DNA of 64,000 bases, from positions 186,001 through 250,000 of the forward strand of contig CAVPGJ010000005.1 in assembly GCA_963704005.1 (NCBI GenBank), written 5' to 3'. The stretch is from AC-32 sp963704005 (lineage in GTDB: Bacteria; Actinomycetota; Thermoleophilia; Gaiellales; Gaiellaceae). The notes under the pieces were generated by a model. That model saw nothing but the letters and a program-made list of their open reading frames with translations, was not told where the DNA came from and made no database searches. The position numbers and the translations under genes were made by a program. Positions 1 through 8,556 of the stretch are shown here, piece by piece; position 1 is the stretch's first letter, and every line of letters begins with the position of its first letter.

Positions 1-60
1 ATCGGTGCGATCTGCTACATCATCTCGCGGCCGGTGATGCCCGACGAGGCGACGGTCTGA
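1..60 (+). CDS. 3' end of a CDS entering from the left (partial)
   Basis: Frame 1 is open from the window edge to a TGA at 58-60 and encodes about 19 residues ending in a hydrophobic stretch (ICYIISRP) followed by a short acidic tail. This looks like the C-terminal end of a small membrane protein. The family cannot be decided from so little. It is followed by a clear ribosome-binding site and the start of the DUF2252 gene. Confidence 0.4.
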   Translation: MGAICYIISRPVMPDEATV

Positions 61-132
61 GTTGGCTGAATCGTCCTTCTGAAAGAGAGGGGATTCGATC
101 GAACGAAGCGAGCGAGGTTGGGAGGGAACTGA

Positions 133-1587
133 ATGAGCGCCGATGGCACTACTGCAACCGATGAGGTGAGCGAGCGGTCGAGCAAGGCCGGGCGGGTCGA
201 GCATTTCACGGTGGAGGAGCGGGTCGCACGGGGGAAGGCGGCGCGGGCCGAGGTTCCGCGTTCGGCGCATGGGGCGTGGGAGCCGTCGCCGGACCGTGTG
301 GGCCCGGTCGAGTTGTTGGAGGAGCAGGCAAAGACGCGGGTGCCGGAGCTGGTGCCGATTCGCTATGGGCGGATGTTGGTGTCCCCGTTTACGTTCTATC
401 GGGGCGCGGCGCTCGTGATGGCGGCTGATCTCGCAGAGTCAGCGAGGACGGGGCTTCAAACGCAGTTGTGCGGTGACGCGCATCTGTCGAACTTCGGTGC
501 GTTCGCGGCGCCGGACCGTCGACTGGTGTTCAGCGTCAACGACTTCGATGAGACGCTGCCGGGCCCGTTTGAGTGGGACGTGAAGCGTCTCGCCGCAAGT
601 TTCGCCGTCGCCGGACGCGACCGTGGGTTCGACGACAAGCAGCGGGAAAAGGTCAACCTGGCGGTCGGAAAGGCGTACCGGGAGGCGATGAGCGGCTACG
701 CCGCGAGGGGCAACCTCGACCTTTGGTACACGCGCGTCAACGTCGAGGATCTGTTGGCCGAGGTGCAGCGGGTCGCGACGTCAAAGGAGCGCAAGCGGGC
801 AGAGCAGAACTTGGCGAAGACGCGGACGAAAGACAGCCTCAAGGCGTTTGCGAAGCTGACCGAGATCGTCGACGGCGAGCCGCGCATCACCGGTGATCCT
901 CCCACCGTGACTCCGATCGAGGACCTCTTCCCAGCCGACCGCGCGCAGGAGTTCGACACCTTCCTGCACGGCCTCTTCCGTTCCTACCGGCGCACACTCC
1001 CGGGCGACCGCGGCAGGCTGCTCGAGCGTTACCGTTTCGTGCATGCCGCTCGGAAGGTCGTCGGCGTCGGCAGCGTCGGCACCCGGGCGTACATCGTGCT
1101 CCTGCTCGGCCGCGACGACAGCGATCCGCTCTTCCTCCAGTTCAAGGAGGCAGAAGCGTCGGTGCTCGAGCGGTTCCTCGGCACGAGCGGGTTCGCAAAC
1201 CACGGCCAACGCGTCGTCGAAGGCCAGCGCCTCACCCAGGCGGCGAGTGACATCACGCTCGGCTTCGTCAAGCTCAAAGGCATCGACGGCCTCAAACGCG
1301 ACTTCTACATCCGCCAGCTCTGGGATGAGAAAGGCAGCGCGCTTGTCGAGCTGATGAAGCCGACGATCATGTCCTTCTACGCGAAGGCCTGCGCCTCCGA
1401 GCTCGCACGCGCCCACGCCCGCGCCGGAGATGCGATCGCGATCGCGAGCTACCTCGGCACCAACGACACCTTCGACCGTGCCCTCGCCCTCTTCGCCGAG
1501 TCCTACGCGAACCAAAACGAACGCGACTACAACACATTGAGCAAGGCCGTCAAAAACGGGAACATCACGGCCGAGACGGGGGTCTAG
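133..1587 (+). CDS. DUF2252 family protein
   Basis: The 484-residue product matches the DUF2252 family, whose members resemble aminoglycoside/protein-kinase-like folds but have no settled function. Recognisable family blocks are the RYGRM..SPFTFYRG segment (about residues 77-92), the GDAHLSNFG block (about 115-123, phosphotransferase-like) and the NDFDET block (about 136-141). The GDAH..N and DFD motifs resemble the catalytic and metal-binding motifs of kinase-like phosphotransferases, so a phosphotransfer role is possible but unproven. Start choice is supported by a strong GGGAGGGA site at about 119-126, followed by ATG at 133. It is the first complete gene of the window and lies upstream of a YihY-type membrane protein gene. 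Confidence 0.85.
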   Translation: MSADGTTATDEVSERSSKAGRVEHFTVEERVARGKAARAEVPRSAHGAWEPSPDRVGPVELLEEQAKTRVPELVPIRYGRMLVSPFTFYRGAALVMAADLAESARTGLQTQLCGDAHLSNFGAFAAPDRRLVFSVNDFDETLPGPFEWDVKRLAASFAVAGRDRGFDDKQREKVNLAVGKAYREAMSGYAARGNLDLWYTRVNVEDLLAEVQRVATSKERKRAEQNLAKTRTKDSLKAFAKLTEIVDGEPRITGDPPTVTPIEDLFPADRAQEFDTFLHGLFRSYRRTLPGDRGRLLERYRFVHAARKVVGVGSVGTRAYIVLLLGRDDSDPLFLQFKEAEASVLERFLGTSGFANHGQRVVEGQRLTQAASDITLGFVKLKGIDGLKRDFYIRQLWDEKGSALVELMKPTIMSFYAKACASELARAHARAGDAIAIASYLGTNDTFDRALALFAESYANQNERDYNTLSKAVKNGNITAETGV

Positions 1588-1649
1588 CTCGGGCTTCGTT
1601 GGTGACTGCGAGAATTCTGATCCGGGCAGTTTGCGATTAGCGTGCAGGA

Positions 1650-2591
1650 ATGAGCGGCGCGCCGACTGAGCCGGCACCGGGAGCCAGTGGGCCGCCCCGT
1701 CACTCTCGCGTCCCGGCCCGCGCGCAGCATGCGGCTGCGAAGGGTGCTGCGGTTGCCGAGCGCGGCCGTCTCTGGATCGAGAACCAGCCGCCTGATTCAC
1801 GCAAGGGCGCAACGATCGGTTGGTTTCGCCGGTACCAGGCTTCCAACGGGCAGCTTTTCGCAGTTCTCCTCAGCGCGTACCTGCTCCTGACCCTCATACC
1901 CGTGTTCCTGGTCACCGCGAGCTACTCCTACAAGGATCCGACCGCGCTCGCCGACCGGATCGAGCACCGCCTCAGGCTGAGAGGCACGACGGCCCAGCTG
2001 TTCTCGTCGGTGATGGTCGGTACAGGGGAGCACAAGGTCTCCGCCGTGCTGATCGCGATCATCGACCTCTTCTTCTTCGGGCTCGGGTTTCCCCGCGTGT
2101 TGCAGATCGCCCACGCCCGTTCCTGGGGGATCGACCTGGGCAAGTCGGTGCTCGCCGACCAGGCGCGGTATGTCGAGGTCCTCGTGGCTCTCGTCCTCGG
2201 TGCCGCGCTCTTCGTGGGTCAGACGCGGGCTCTGAGAGGAGAGCCGTCCTGGATCGGCTGGATCCTCGATATCGGCTGGCTGGCGCTGCTGCTTGCCTTC
2301 TTCGTCTGGGCGCCACGGATCTTGCTCCATCACCGCGTCACGACGCGGAACCTGGTGCCCGGCGCCGTCTTCACCGTGCTCGGCCTGGTGATCCTGCGGC
2401 TAATCTCCGGGCTGCTGCTCACCCATTGGCTGAACTGGTACTCGACGACCTACGGCGCGTTCGGGATCATCATCGCGATGTTCTTCTGGATCATCCTCAT
2501 CGGCACCGTGCTGATCCTCGCCGCAGCCCTCTCACCTGCCCTCGCACAGCGGCGCGACCTCCTCGAGGCCCACGCCCAGGATCGGTCTTGA
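1650..2591 (+). CDS. YihY/BrkB-family inner-membrane protein
   Basis: The 313-residue protein has a polar N-terminal region of about 60 residues and then several long hydrophobic segments (for example at about residues 75-92, 125-145, 175-190, 205-225, 235-260 and 270-295). This is the layout of YihY/virulence factor BrkB proteins. The early FAVLLSAYLLLTLIPVF segment corresponds to the family's first conserved helix. Members were once annotated as ribonuclease BN, which is not supported here; transport or envelope roles are guesses. The TGA stop at 2589-2591 overlaps a TTG start of the downstream ion-channel gene, which suggests translational coupling. A second, distinct YihY-type protein lies at 7.6-8.5 kb. 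Confidence 0.8.
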   Translation: MSGAPTEPAPGASGPPRHSRVPARAQHAAAKGAAVAERGRLWIENQPPDSRKGATIGWFRRYQASNGQLFAVLLSAYLLLTLIPVFLVTASYSYKDPTALADRIEHRLRLRGTTAQLFSSVMVGTGEHKVSAVLIAIIDLFFFGLGFPRVLQIAHARSWGIDLGKSVLADQARYVEVLVALVLGAALFVGQTRALRGEPSWIGWILDIGWLALLLAFFVWAPRILLHHRVTTRNLVPGAVFTVLGLVILRLISGLLLTHWLNWYSTTYGAFGIIIAMFFWIILIGTVLILAAALSPALAQRRDLLEAHAQDRS

Positions 2592-3052
2592 CGACTCGCA
2601 TCGTCCTGCTCGAACGGCAGATGGCGCGGTTCCTCCGAAAGCCGGTCAGCGTGCGGAGCGCGGCAACCGTCATCGTCTGCACGACGGCGGTGATCGTCCT
2701 CGCGAGCGGTCTGCTGATGAGGGTGCTCGACCATCGCGAGTACCCGAACGTCTTCATCGGGATGTGGTGGGCGATCCAGACCGTGACGACCGTCGGCTAC
2801 GGGGACGTCACGCCCAAGGCGGTCGCCGGGCGGATCGTCGCAGCTGCTGTCATGCTCGAAGGGATCGCCTTCGTCGCGATCGTCACCGCTGCCGTCACCT
2901 CGACGTTCGTCGCCCGCGCCACCAAGCAGTACGACGTCGCCGCAGCCGACGCCGACAAGAAACGAGATGCGCAGATCGATTCGAGCCTCGCTGAGATCAA
3001 CCAGCGCCTCGACAACGTCGAGACGCTGCTGCGCAAACCTCCAGAAAGCTGA
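2588..3052 (+). CDS. two-TM potassium channel family protein
   Basis: The 154-residue product has the KcsA-like plan: a first helix at about residues 26-46, a pore loop with the selectivity filter TTVGYGD (about 67-73), a second helix at about 83-108, and a C-terminal charged helix (about 112-148) that could form a coiled coil in a tetramer. The GYGD signature makes K+ conduction likely. I chose the TTG at 2588 because it overlaps the upstream TGA (TTGA) and has an AGGA about 6 bases upstream; ATG at 2621 is the alternative and would remove 11 residues. The overlap suggests co-translation with the YihY-type protein. Confidence 0.85.
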   Translation: MTTRIVLLERQMARFLRKPVSVRSAATVIVCTTAVIVLASGLLMRVLDHREYPNVFIGMWWAIQTVTTVGYGDVTPKAVAGRIVAAAVMLEGIAFVAIVTAAVTSTFVARATKQYDVAAADADKKRDAQIDSSLAEINQRLDNVETLLRKPPES

Positions 3053-3110
3053 TCACCGCTTTTACGGCGCCATCAGCTCGTTCTCTTCGATCGACGGCCC
3101 TTCGGATGTT

Positions 3111-3329
3111 TCAGCGTAGGGCGGCGTCGTCGATTGCGGTCAGATCGAGCAGTGTGAGTCCGAGATCGCTGATGCGCTGGAGGACGCCCTGGAGCTCGGC
3201 CTGGTCGCGCATGGTTCCGGTCAGGGTCGTGGTGCCGTCGCCCCGCGTGAGGTTCATCCCTTCAAAGGCGAGCTGCATGCGGTCGCTCAACTCGCCTTTG
3301 ACCACGAGCCGGTACTCGCGACTGCCCAC
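3111..3329 (-). CDS. small conserved hypothetical protein (about 72 aa)
   Basis: This 72-residue ORF has the feel of a short actinobacterial protein that begins YRLVVKGELSD and ends in an alternating hydrophobic strand/helix pattern. I recall similar small proteins with the R-x-x-x-F-x-G-M core and a DQAELQGVLQRISDLGL-like helix. It starts with GTG at 3329 and is convergent with the potassium-channel gene, and it sits 51 bases beyond the stop of the LuxR regulator gene on the same strand, so it could be read from the same transcript. No catalytic motif is visible. Function is unknown. Confidence 0.6.
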   Translation of the reverse strand: MGSREYRLVVKGELSDRMQLAFEGMNLTRGDGTTTLTGTMRDQAELQGVLQRISDLGLTLLDLTAIDDAALR

Positions 3330-3380
3330 GTGACCCAGCCTGGCACGCCGTTCCGGTGTCTACGTGGTGAAGTGCGCCGT

Positions 3381-5690
3381 TCACCCAGGTGATCGCGCTT
3401 GCTCGAGGAGGCCGAGCTCCGTCGCGCGTGCGACGGCGTCCGGGCGGGAGTGGACGCCGAGCTTCCGGTAGATCATGCGGATGTGTGACCGGATCGTGTT
3501 GGGCGAGAGGAAGAGCTGCTCGCCGATCTCCCGTGCCGACAGGTCGGAGGCCAGGAGCCGGAGCACGGCGAGCTCGGCCGCGGTTGGCGCTTCGAGCAAC
3601 TCTCCGCGGGCTGCCCGGTCTCTTGCCGTCCGAAGCTCTCGTTCCACCTGCTCGCAAAGCGGCCGCACAATCCCGCTGTCTGCGAGCTCGTCGAAGGCCT
3701 CCCGGGCCGAGCGCAGCAGCAGCTGTGACTCGTCGAGGCGGCCGCGGCGCAGACGGGCACGGGCGAGGAGCACGAGTAGCCAGGTGTGGTGCACCGTCGC
3801 CACCTCGTCCGCGAAGAAGCGCTCAGCGGTACCGAGCTCGTGCTCTGCCTCGACGAACTCCCCTTCGGCGGCCAGCACCGTCCCCACAGCGGCGGCCGCG
3901 TTCGCGCCGAGCCAGCTCCGGCCGCTTCCGATCCGGCCTACGGCGGCCTTCGCCGCCTCGGCATGGCGTCGGGCCAGAACGAGTCGCCCGCGCTCGGCGG
4001 CGACGAATGCGAGCGTCGAGTGTGCGAGGATCAGGCTCGGCGGACGATGCCCGATATCCGGATGCTCCAGGACCTGCGTGGCGGCAGCGGACGCTTCGTG
4101 GAGGTCGCCGGCGAAGAAGAGCGCACGCGCATACGTAGCGCGAGCGCCTGTGAGGATCTCGTCGGAGCTGGCCTGCGCGAGCTCGACAGCGCGGCGGCCG
4201 TCGAGCACTGCCCGGCCGACGCCGCCCTCGACCGTCCCCGCACGAACCAACCTCACCCAGATTTCGACATATGCGTTGGACTGTCCGTCTTGCTGACTCT
4301 CCGCCCGATCGGCGAGCTGCATGAACCGGCGCTGCTCGATCGCGCTCTCCCCCGCGAGCACCGCGGCCGCCGCAGCGGTCGCTGCCAGCTCCGGGTGCTC
4401 GAGGACACAGTCATCCGGCAGCGTGCGAACCCAACGAAGAAGCGTCCCGCCGCGGCCGCTCCTGATCAGGGGCAGGTAGTAGTCGCCGAGCACTTCGGCG
4501 ACGAACTCGTGGTCGCCGGCAGCCGCCGCATGTCGGAGCGCTTCCATGGGCAATCCGTGCGATCTGAGCCACTCGGCGGCTCGGCGCTGGATCGTCGTCG
4601 CGGCGGCGGGCTCGGATGATGCGAGCTGAGTCCTGGCGTACGCGGCGAACAGCGAGTGGATGCGGAACCAGCCTCCTCGTTCGAGCCGCGAGACTAGGAG
4701 GTTGGAGCGCTCGAGCTCGGCAAGCACGGCGGAGGAGCCGGTGCGTTCGAGCACGGCGTCGCAGAGCTCGGCGGTGAACTCGCCCAGGACCGCGGCGCCA
4801 TGGAGAAACGACCGCTGGTCCTCGTCGAGCGCCGCGAGGACCTCGGTGCTCAGGTACTCGGCCACGAAGCGGTGATCGCCTCCGAATGCCCGCACGGCCG
4901 TAGCCGGGTCGTCGACCGTCCGCAGCCAGAGGCCGGCCAGGACGAGCGTCGCAGGCCAGCCCTCGGTCTGCTCGTCGAGCAGCTCGATCTCGTCCGCCCC
5001 GAGCTCGATCTCCCCGCGGGTGACCAGCAGCTCGTGCGCCTCGGCCCGGGTGAACGCGAGCTCCCTCGCCCGCAGCTCGGCGAGCAGCCCGGCCGCGCGG
5101 TACCGCGCGAGGCTCAGCGCAGGATCGATCCGCGTGACGAGAATCACGCGTGCGTTTGGTGGGAGATGCGAGAGCGCACGGTCGATCGATGCGATGCAGC
5201 CCTCGTCGGTCACCGCATGTAGATCGTCGAGCACCAGCAGCAGCCGCTCCCCAAACGCGGCGATGCCGTTCATGAGCTCGTCGGCCGCGTCCTCGATCGC
5301 ACCGCCCGGTATGGCCAGCCTCTGTAGCGCACCTCGTCCGAGACCCGGCCGTACGCGATCGACTGCCGTCGCGACGTACCGCCACAACCGATTCGGGTCG
5401 TTGTCATCGGTATCGAGGGTGACCCAGGCCAGCGCCGCGTCCTGGCTCGCACACCACGCCCGCACCGCGGTCGTCTTCCCGTACCCGGCCGGTGCCGCGA
5501 CGAGCCTCAGCACCGCATCCGGACCCGTCCAGAGACGCGGACGGTCGACCATGCCTCCTCGCGCACCCGGAGCCGCCAGCTTTGCCTCGATCAGCGGGGG
5601 AAGTGCAGCCGCGCCAGTTCTCTCCGCTGTCCCTGCCCCCCGCTCCGCCGATCCGAGTGCCATCTTCGCCGCATGGTCGCATAACGCCAC
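3381..5690 (-). CDS. LuxR-family transcriptional regulator, MalT-like STAND ATPase
   Basis: The 769-residue protein has the three-part plan of MalT-type regulators. An N-terminal NTPase carries Walker A AAPAGYGKTT (about residues 65-74) and a Walker B-like LLLVLDDLHA (about 150-160). A long helical, TPR-like middle follows (about 330-680). The C-terminal LuxR helix-turn-helix (about 700-765) contains ELAVLRLLASDLSAREIGEQL and SPNTIRSHI-type sequence. Such proteins bind ATP and an inducer, oligomerise and activate transcription; the inducer is unknown here. GTG at 5690 and ATG at 5663 are both possible starts. It is divergent from the DUF1622 gene, with only about 95 bases between them, so it may control it. 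Confidence in family is high and in target low. Confidence 0.9.
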   Translation of the reverse strand: MALCDHAAKMALGSAERGAGTAERTGAAALPPLIEAKLAAPGARGGMVDRPRLWTGPDAVLRLVAAPAGYGKTTAVRAWCASQDAALAWVTLDTDDNDPNRLWRYVATAVDRVRPGLGRGALQRLAIPGGAIEDAADELMNGIAAFGERLLLVLDDLHAVTDEGCIASIDRALSHLPPNARVILVTRIDPALSLARYRAAGLLAELRARELAFTRAEAHELLVTRGEIELGADEIELLDEQTEGWPATLVLAGLWLRTVDDPATAVRAFGGDHRFVAEYLSTEVLAALDEDQRSFLHGAAVLGEFTAELCDAVLERTGSSAVLAELERSNLLVSRLERGGWFRIHSLFAAYARTQLASSEPAAATTIQRRAAEWLRSHGLPMEALRHAAAAGDHEFVAEVLGDYYLPLIRSGRGGTLLRWVRTLPDDCVLEHPELAATAAAAAVLAGESAIEQRRFMQLADRAESQQDGQSNAYVEIWVRLVRAGTVEGGVGRAVLDGRRAVELAQASSDEILTGARATYARALFFAGDLHEASAAATQVLEHPDIGHRPPSLILAHSTLAFVAAERGRLVLARRHAEAAKAAVGRIGSGRSWLGANAAAAVGTVLAAEGEFVEAEHELGTAERFFADEVATVHHTWLLVLLARARLRRGRLDESQLLLRSAREAFDELADSGIVRPLCEQVERELRTARDRAARGELLEAPTAAELAVLRLLASDLSAREIGEQLFLSPNTIRSHIRMIYRKLGVHSRPDAVARATELGLLEQARSPG

Positions 5691-5784
5691 CGGCGGGACT
5701 CGTTCGGGACGGGTTCACGATCACCCGGGTGAAGCACCACCGCCGTCGCCGGCCGCCAACACCTGTTGCGTAGGTTGCGTCGTG

Positions 5785-6147
5785 ATGGACTACAAGAGCA
5801 CGGTCTCCGACATCGTTCGCGTCGTAGAGGCGCTTGGGGCGGGGATCATGCTCGTCGGCGGATTCTGGTCGTTTCTCACCTTCCTAGTCCGGGCGTCCCG
5901 CCCCGAGCTTCGGCCCGGCTCGTACGAGGAGCTGCGCCGCAACCTCGGTCGCTCGATCCTGCTCGGCCTCGAAGTGCTGATCGTGGCCGACCTCGTGCGG
6001 ACGATCATCGTCGACCCGACCTACGAGAGCGTTGTCGTATTAGGCGTGATCGTCCTCATCCGGATTCTGCTGAGCTTCGCGCTCGAGGTCGAGATGGACG
6101 GCATGTGGCCCTGGAACCGCTGGCGGCGCCAGGCGCCCAACCCGTAG
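5785..6147 (+). CDS. DUF1622 family membrane protein
   Basis: The 120-residue product contains three hydrophobic segments (about residues 15-33, 48-66 and 73-92) separated by a basic loop RPELRPGSYEELRRNLGR, which is the DUF1622 arrangement. Members are small predicted inner-membrane proteins of unknown function. The start is ATG at 5785; a GTG immediately before it at 5782 is an alternative. It is divergent from the MalT-like regulator gene and shares its intergenic region, so regulation by that protein is plausible but only inferred. Confidence 0.75.
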   Translation: MDYKSTVSDIVRVVEALGAGIMLVGGFWSFLTFLVRASRPELRPGSYEELRRNLGRSILLGLEVLIVADLVRTIIVDPTYESVVVLGVIVLIRILLSFALEVEMDGMWPWNRWRRQAPNP

Positions 6148-6257
6148 GCCGGCGAAGACGGTCGCGCCTCGGTTCACCTGGGTGAACGGCGCTCGAGCGT
6201 CCCACGGGGCGGGTGGCGCGTGCCAGGCTAGGCGCTAGACCCCAGAGAGGAGGAGCT

Positions 6258-6785
6258 ATGGATGGTGACAATCTCGCGCTCGTAGTCGGTGCGTACGCCG
6301 ATGCGGGTACGGCGGCCGAGGACTTCAAGACGCTGAAGGTTGGGGAGGACTCGGGCGAGTACAAGGTGGTCGGGGCGGTCGTGATGAATCGCGACGCGAG
6401 CGGCAAGGTGGACGTGAAGGAGCACGGTGACGCGCACGTCGGCGGCGGTGCGATGCTCGGCGGGACCGCTGGGCTGGTGGTCGGGCTGTTTGCCCCTCCG
6501 CTGCTGGCCGCAACCGCGATCGGTGCCGGCATCGGCGCCGGTGTCGGCGCACTGCGCAAGCGGCACGAGGAGAAGCAGATGGGCGTCGACCTGGAGGAGT
6601 ACCTGCCGCCGGGATCCTCGGCGGTGGTGGCGGTCGTCGACGATCAGTATGCGGACAAGGTCGAGGCTGCTCTCGTCAACTCGGACAAGCGGATCAACAA
6701 GGCGATCGACTCGGGCGACTACCAGGAGCTGCAGAAGGCGATCGCGAAGTCCCAGGACGAGGTCTCGGGCGCGATCACCTCATAG
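6258..6785 (+). CDS. DUF1269-like protein with glycine-zipper membrane region
   Basis: The 175-residue protein has soluble alpha/beta segments flanking a glycine-rich hydrophobic stretch (about residues 65-100, with repeated GxxxG spacing such as GGTAGLVVG and GAGIGAGVGA). This resembles DUF1269 and related stress-associated membrane proteins. The C-terminal half, with VVAVVDDQYADKVEAAL, looks like a small ferredoxin-like fold. The start is fixed by a very strong AGGAGG site at about 6248-6253, followed by ATG at 6258. A stem-loop follows the stop, and a lipoprotein gene lies beyond. Function is unknown. Confidence 0.7.
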   Translation: MDGDNLALVVGAYADAGTAAEDFKTLKVGEDSGEYKVVGAVVMNRDASGKVDVKEHGDAHVGGGAMLGGTAGLVVGLFAPPLLAATAIGAGIGAGVGALRKRHEEKQMGVDLEEYLPPGSSAVVAVVDDQYADKVEAALVNSDKRINKAIDSGDYQELQKAIAKSQDEVSGAITS

Positions 6786-6794
6786 ATCGCGGGA

Positions 6795-6822
6795 GGAGGG
6801 CCGGCACAGATGCCGGCCCTCC
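6795..6822 (+). terminator. strong stem-loop between DUF1269-like and lipoprotein genes
   Basis: Bases 6795-6806 and 6811-6822 form a perfect 12-bp GC-rich inverted repeat around a 4-base loop (CAGA). It lies 9 bases after the stop at 6785 and before the lipoprotein start at 6846. There is no T-tract, so it may be a weak or protein-assisted terminator, or an mRNA-stabilising hairpin separating the two genes. Confidence 0.5.
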
Positions 6823-6845
6823 CGATCCGCCGAAAGGACACGACG

Positions 6846-7412
6846 ATGAAACCCACTCGCACACACACCCTTATCGCTCTTGCAGCGTCGTTGGCGTTCC
6901 TGGCGGCAGGCTGTGGCTCGAGCGGGGGCGGCTCGACGACGACGTCGTCGTCCACGAGTGCCTCTGCCACTGACACCTGGGCAAGCGGCGTCTGCTCGTC
7001 GATCACGACCTGGCAGGCCGCGATCAAGTCGGCCGCCGGCTCGGTGAAGAGCGATCCGACCAAGAACGGGCTGCAGACGGCTGCCGGCGGTGCGAAGTCG
7101 GCGACCGAGACGCTCACGTCCGACCTCAAGGGGCTGGGCAAGCCCGACACCGCGTCCGGGCAGCAGGCGAAGAACTCCCTCGACCAGCTCTCGACGAGCT
7201 TGCAACAGGATGTGACCGCGATCGAGAACGCAGTCAAAGGCGCCTCCGGCGTGAGCGGGGTGCTCACCGCCGTCCCGACGGTGACGGCCACACTCGCGAC
7301 GATGGAGACGCAGGTGAAAACGACGTTCAAGGGGCTCGAAGCCAACGGCGAGCTGAAGACCGCGTTCGCGAACTCGAGCGCCTGCAACTCCTTGACGAGC
7401 AGCGGTTCCTGA
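6846..7412 (+). CDS. putative secreted lipoprotein
   Basis: The 188-residue protein starts with a basic n-region (MKPTRTH), a hydrophobic core and a lipobox ending in LAAGC (cleavage before Cys at about residue 21), followed by a low-complexity Gly/Ser/Thr linker (about 22-42). The mature part is mostly helical with repeated Ala/Thr/Lys and a conserved-looking WASGVCSSITTWQAAI segment near its start. Its last residues include a second Cys that could pair with the one in GVCSS. A GAAAGGA site precedes the ATG. Function is unknown; it resembles small actinobacterial lipoproteins of helical-bundle type. Confidence 0.7.
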   Translation: MKPTRTHTLIALAASLAFLAAGCGSSGGGSTTTSSSTSASATDTWASGVCSSITTWQAAIKSAAGSVKSDPTKNGLQTAAGGAKSATETLTSDLKGLGKPDTASGQQAKNSLDQLSTSLQQDVTAIENAVKGASGVSGVLTAVPTVTATLATMETQVKTTFKGLEANGELKTAFANSSACNSLTSSGS

Positions 7413-7587
7413 TCGTCCCGGACTCACGGGCGGAGACCGAGGTGCCGGCGTCGTCGTGAGAGCGCATGCATGATCGTGGCCGCAGCGGAGATCAACGTGA
7501 CCCTATGGCAGCGACAACGCGCGAAGGCCACCCCGAGGCCCGATGAGACCTCGCCGCTCGTTGCCCCCTGTTCTCGGAGGGAAGCCA

Positions 7588-8478
7588 GTGACGCTCGATC
7601 CTGAGGCCGCGCCGCCAGCGGCGCCCCGGAGCGCCGAGGCGCCCGGCACGGGCGGCGGCCGCCTTCCGGCCGTACGGGACTGGCTGCGTGGCCGGGCAAA
7701 CAACAGCCTCACCCGGCTGGCGCTGCTCTGGTTTCGACGCTACCTCGAGGCGAGCCGCAACACAGGCGCCGCGACCTCGGCCTACTTCACGCTCTCCGCC
7801 CTCCCGACTGCGCTGGTGATCGTCGCGTTCTTCAACCTCGCGAAAGGCAACGAGAACGCGTTCGCGGAGCGCCTGATCAGCCATATGAAGCTCGACGGGA
7901 CGACCGCGAACCTCGTCCATGACCTGTTCGGGACCACCTCCAACAACCTCCTTGCGGCCACGCTCACGATCGTGATCGGCTTCCTGCTCTGGGGGCTCGC
8001 GATCGGCCAGCTCTACCAGGACCTCTACGCGCGCGTCTGGCGCATCCACGCCGGCGGCGTTGCCGACCAGCTGCTCTTCACGATCTGGTTCTTCATCACG
8101 AGCGGGCTCATCGCGTTGATGACGGTCTCTGCCGCGAATCTCCGCAGCCACGGGTGGCTCGTCCTGATTCCGGCCTGGATCGCGGGCTCGACGATCTTCT
8201 GGCTCTGGACGCCACGTTTCCTGTTGCACCGCAAGGTCACGCTGCGCTCCCTCCTCCCTGGCGCGCTCCTCGCCTCATTCGTCCTCGGCGGCACGGTCGC
8301 CACCTCGCCGCTGTGGATCGGACCGACGATCGACCAGAACGCCAGGGCCTTCGGCCCGTTCGGCGCCGTCCTCGCGCTCTTCGCCTACATCCTCATCGTC
8401 GTCACCATCTCCATGGCCTGCGCCGTCTTCTCGCCCGTCTGGGCCGAATGGCGGCAAACCGAGCGAAACCGGGGATAG
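7588..8478 (+). CDS. YihY/BrkB-family inner-membrane protein (second)
   Basis: The protein of about 296 residues has the same topology as the YihY-type gene at 1650, with a FRRYLEASRNTGAATSAYF-like start of the conserved domain and about six hydrophobic segments. It ends in a short basic tail. I chose GTG at 7588 because it has GGAGGGA six bases upstream; ATG at 7543 is an in-frame alternative adding 15 residues. The two YihY-type proteins are clearly different in sequence, so they are not a recent tandem copy. The preceding 175 bases carry no gene that I can support. Function is unknown. Confidence 0.75.
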   Translation: MTLDPEAAPPAAPRSAEAPGTGGGRLPAVRDWLRGRANNSLTRLALLWFRRYLEASRNTGAATSAYFTLSALPTALVIVAFFNLAKGNENAFAERLISHMKLDGTTANLVHDLFGTTSNNLLAATLTIVIGFLLWGLAIGQLYQDLYARVWRIHAGGVADQLLFTIWFFITSGLIALMTVSAANLRSHGWLVLIPAWIAGSTIFWLWTPRFLLHRKVTLRSLLPGALLASFVLGGTVATSPLWIGPTIDQNARAFGPFGAVLALFAYILIVVTISMACAVFSPVWAEWRQTERNRG

Positions 8479-8556
8479 GGCTGCGTTAGGGCGCCGAATC
8501 GACCTGACCCGAACAGGCGGTAAGGCCCTGGAGCCCGCGCGCCGATAGAACGTCCG

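Noticed and set aside
781..1812. Long minus-strand ORF opposite the DUF2252 gene, and similar long antisense frames elsewhere (for example 12, 15-17 and 53-55 kb)
   Set aside because: These are GC-rich shadow frames with Arg/Ala/Gly-rich or low-complexity translations, no domain motifs and no ribosome-binding sites.
1650..8478. Recent duplication of YihY-type genes
   Set aside because: The proteins at 1650-2591 and 7588-8478 share only family-level similarity and have no shared flanking sequence.
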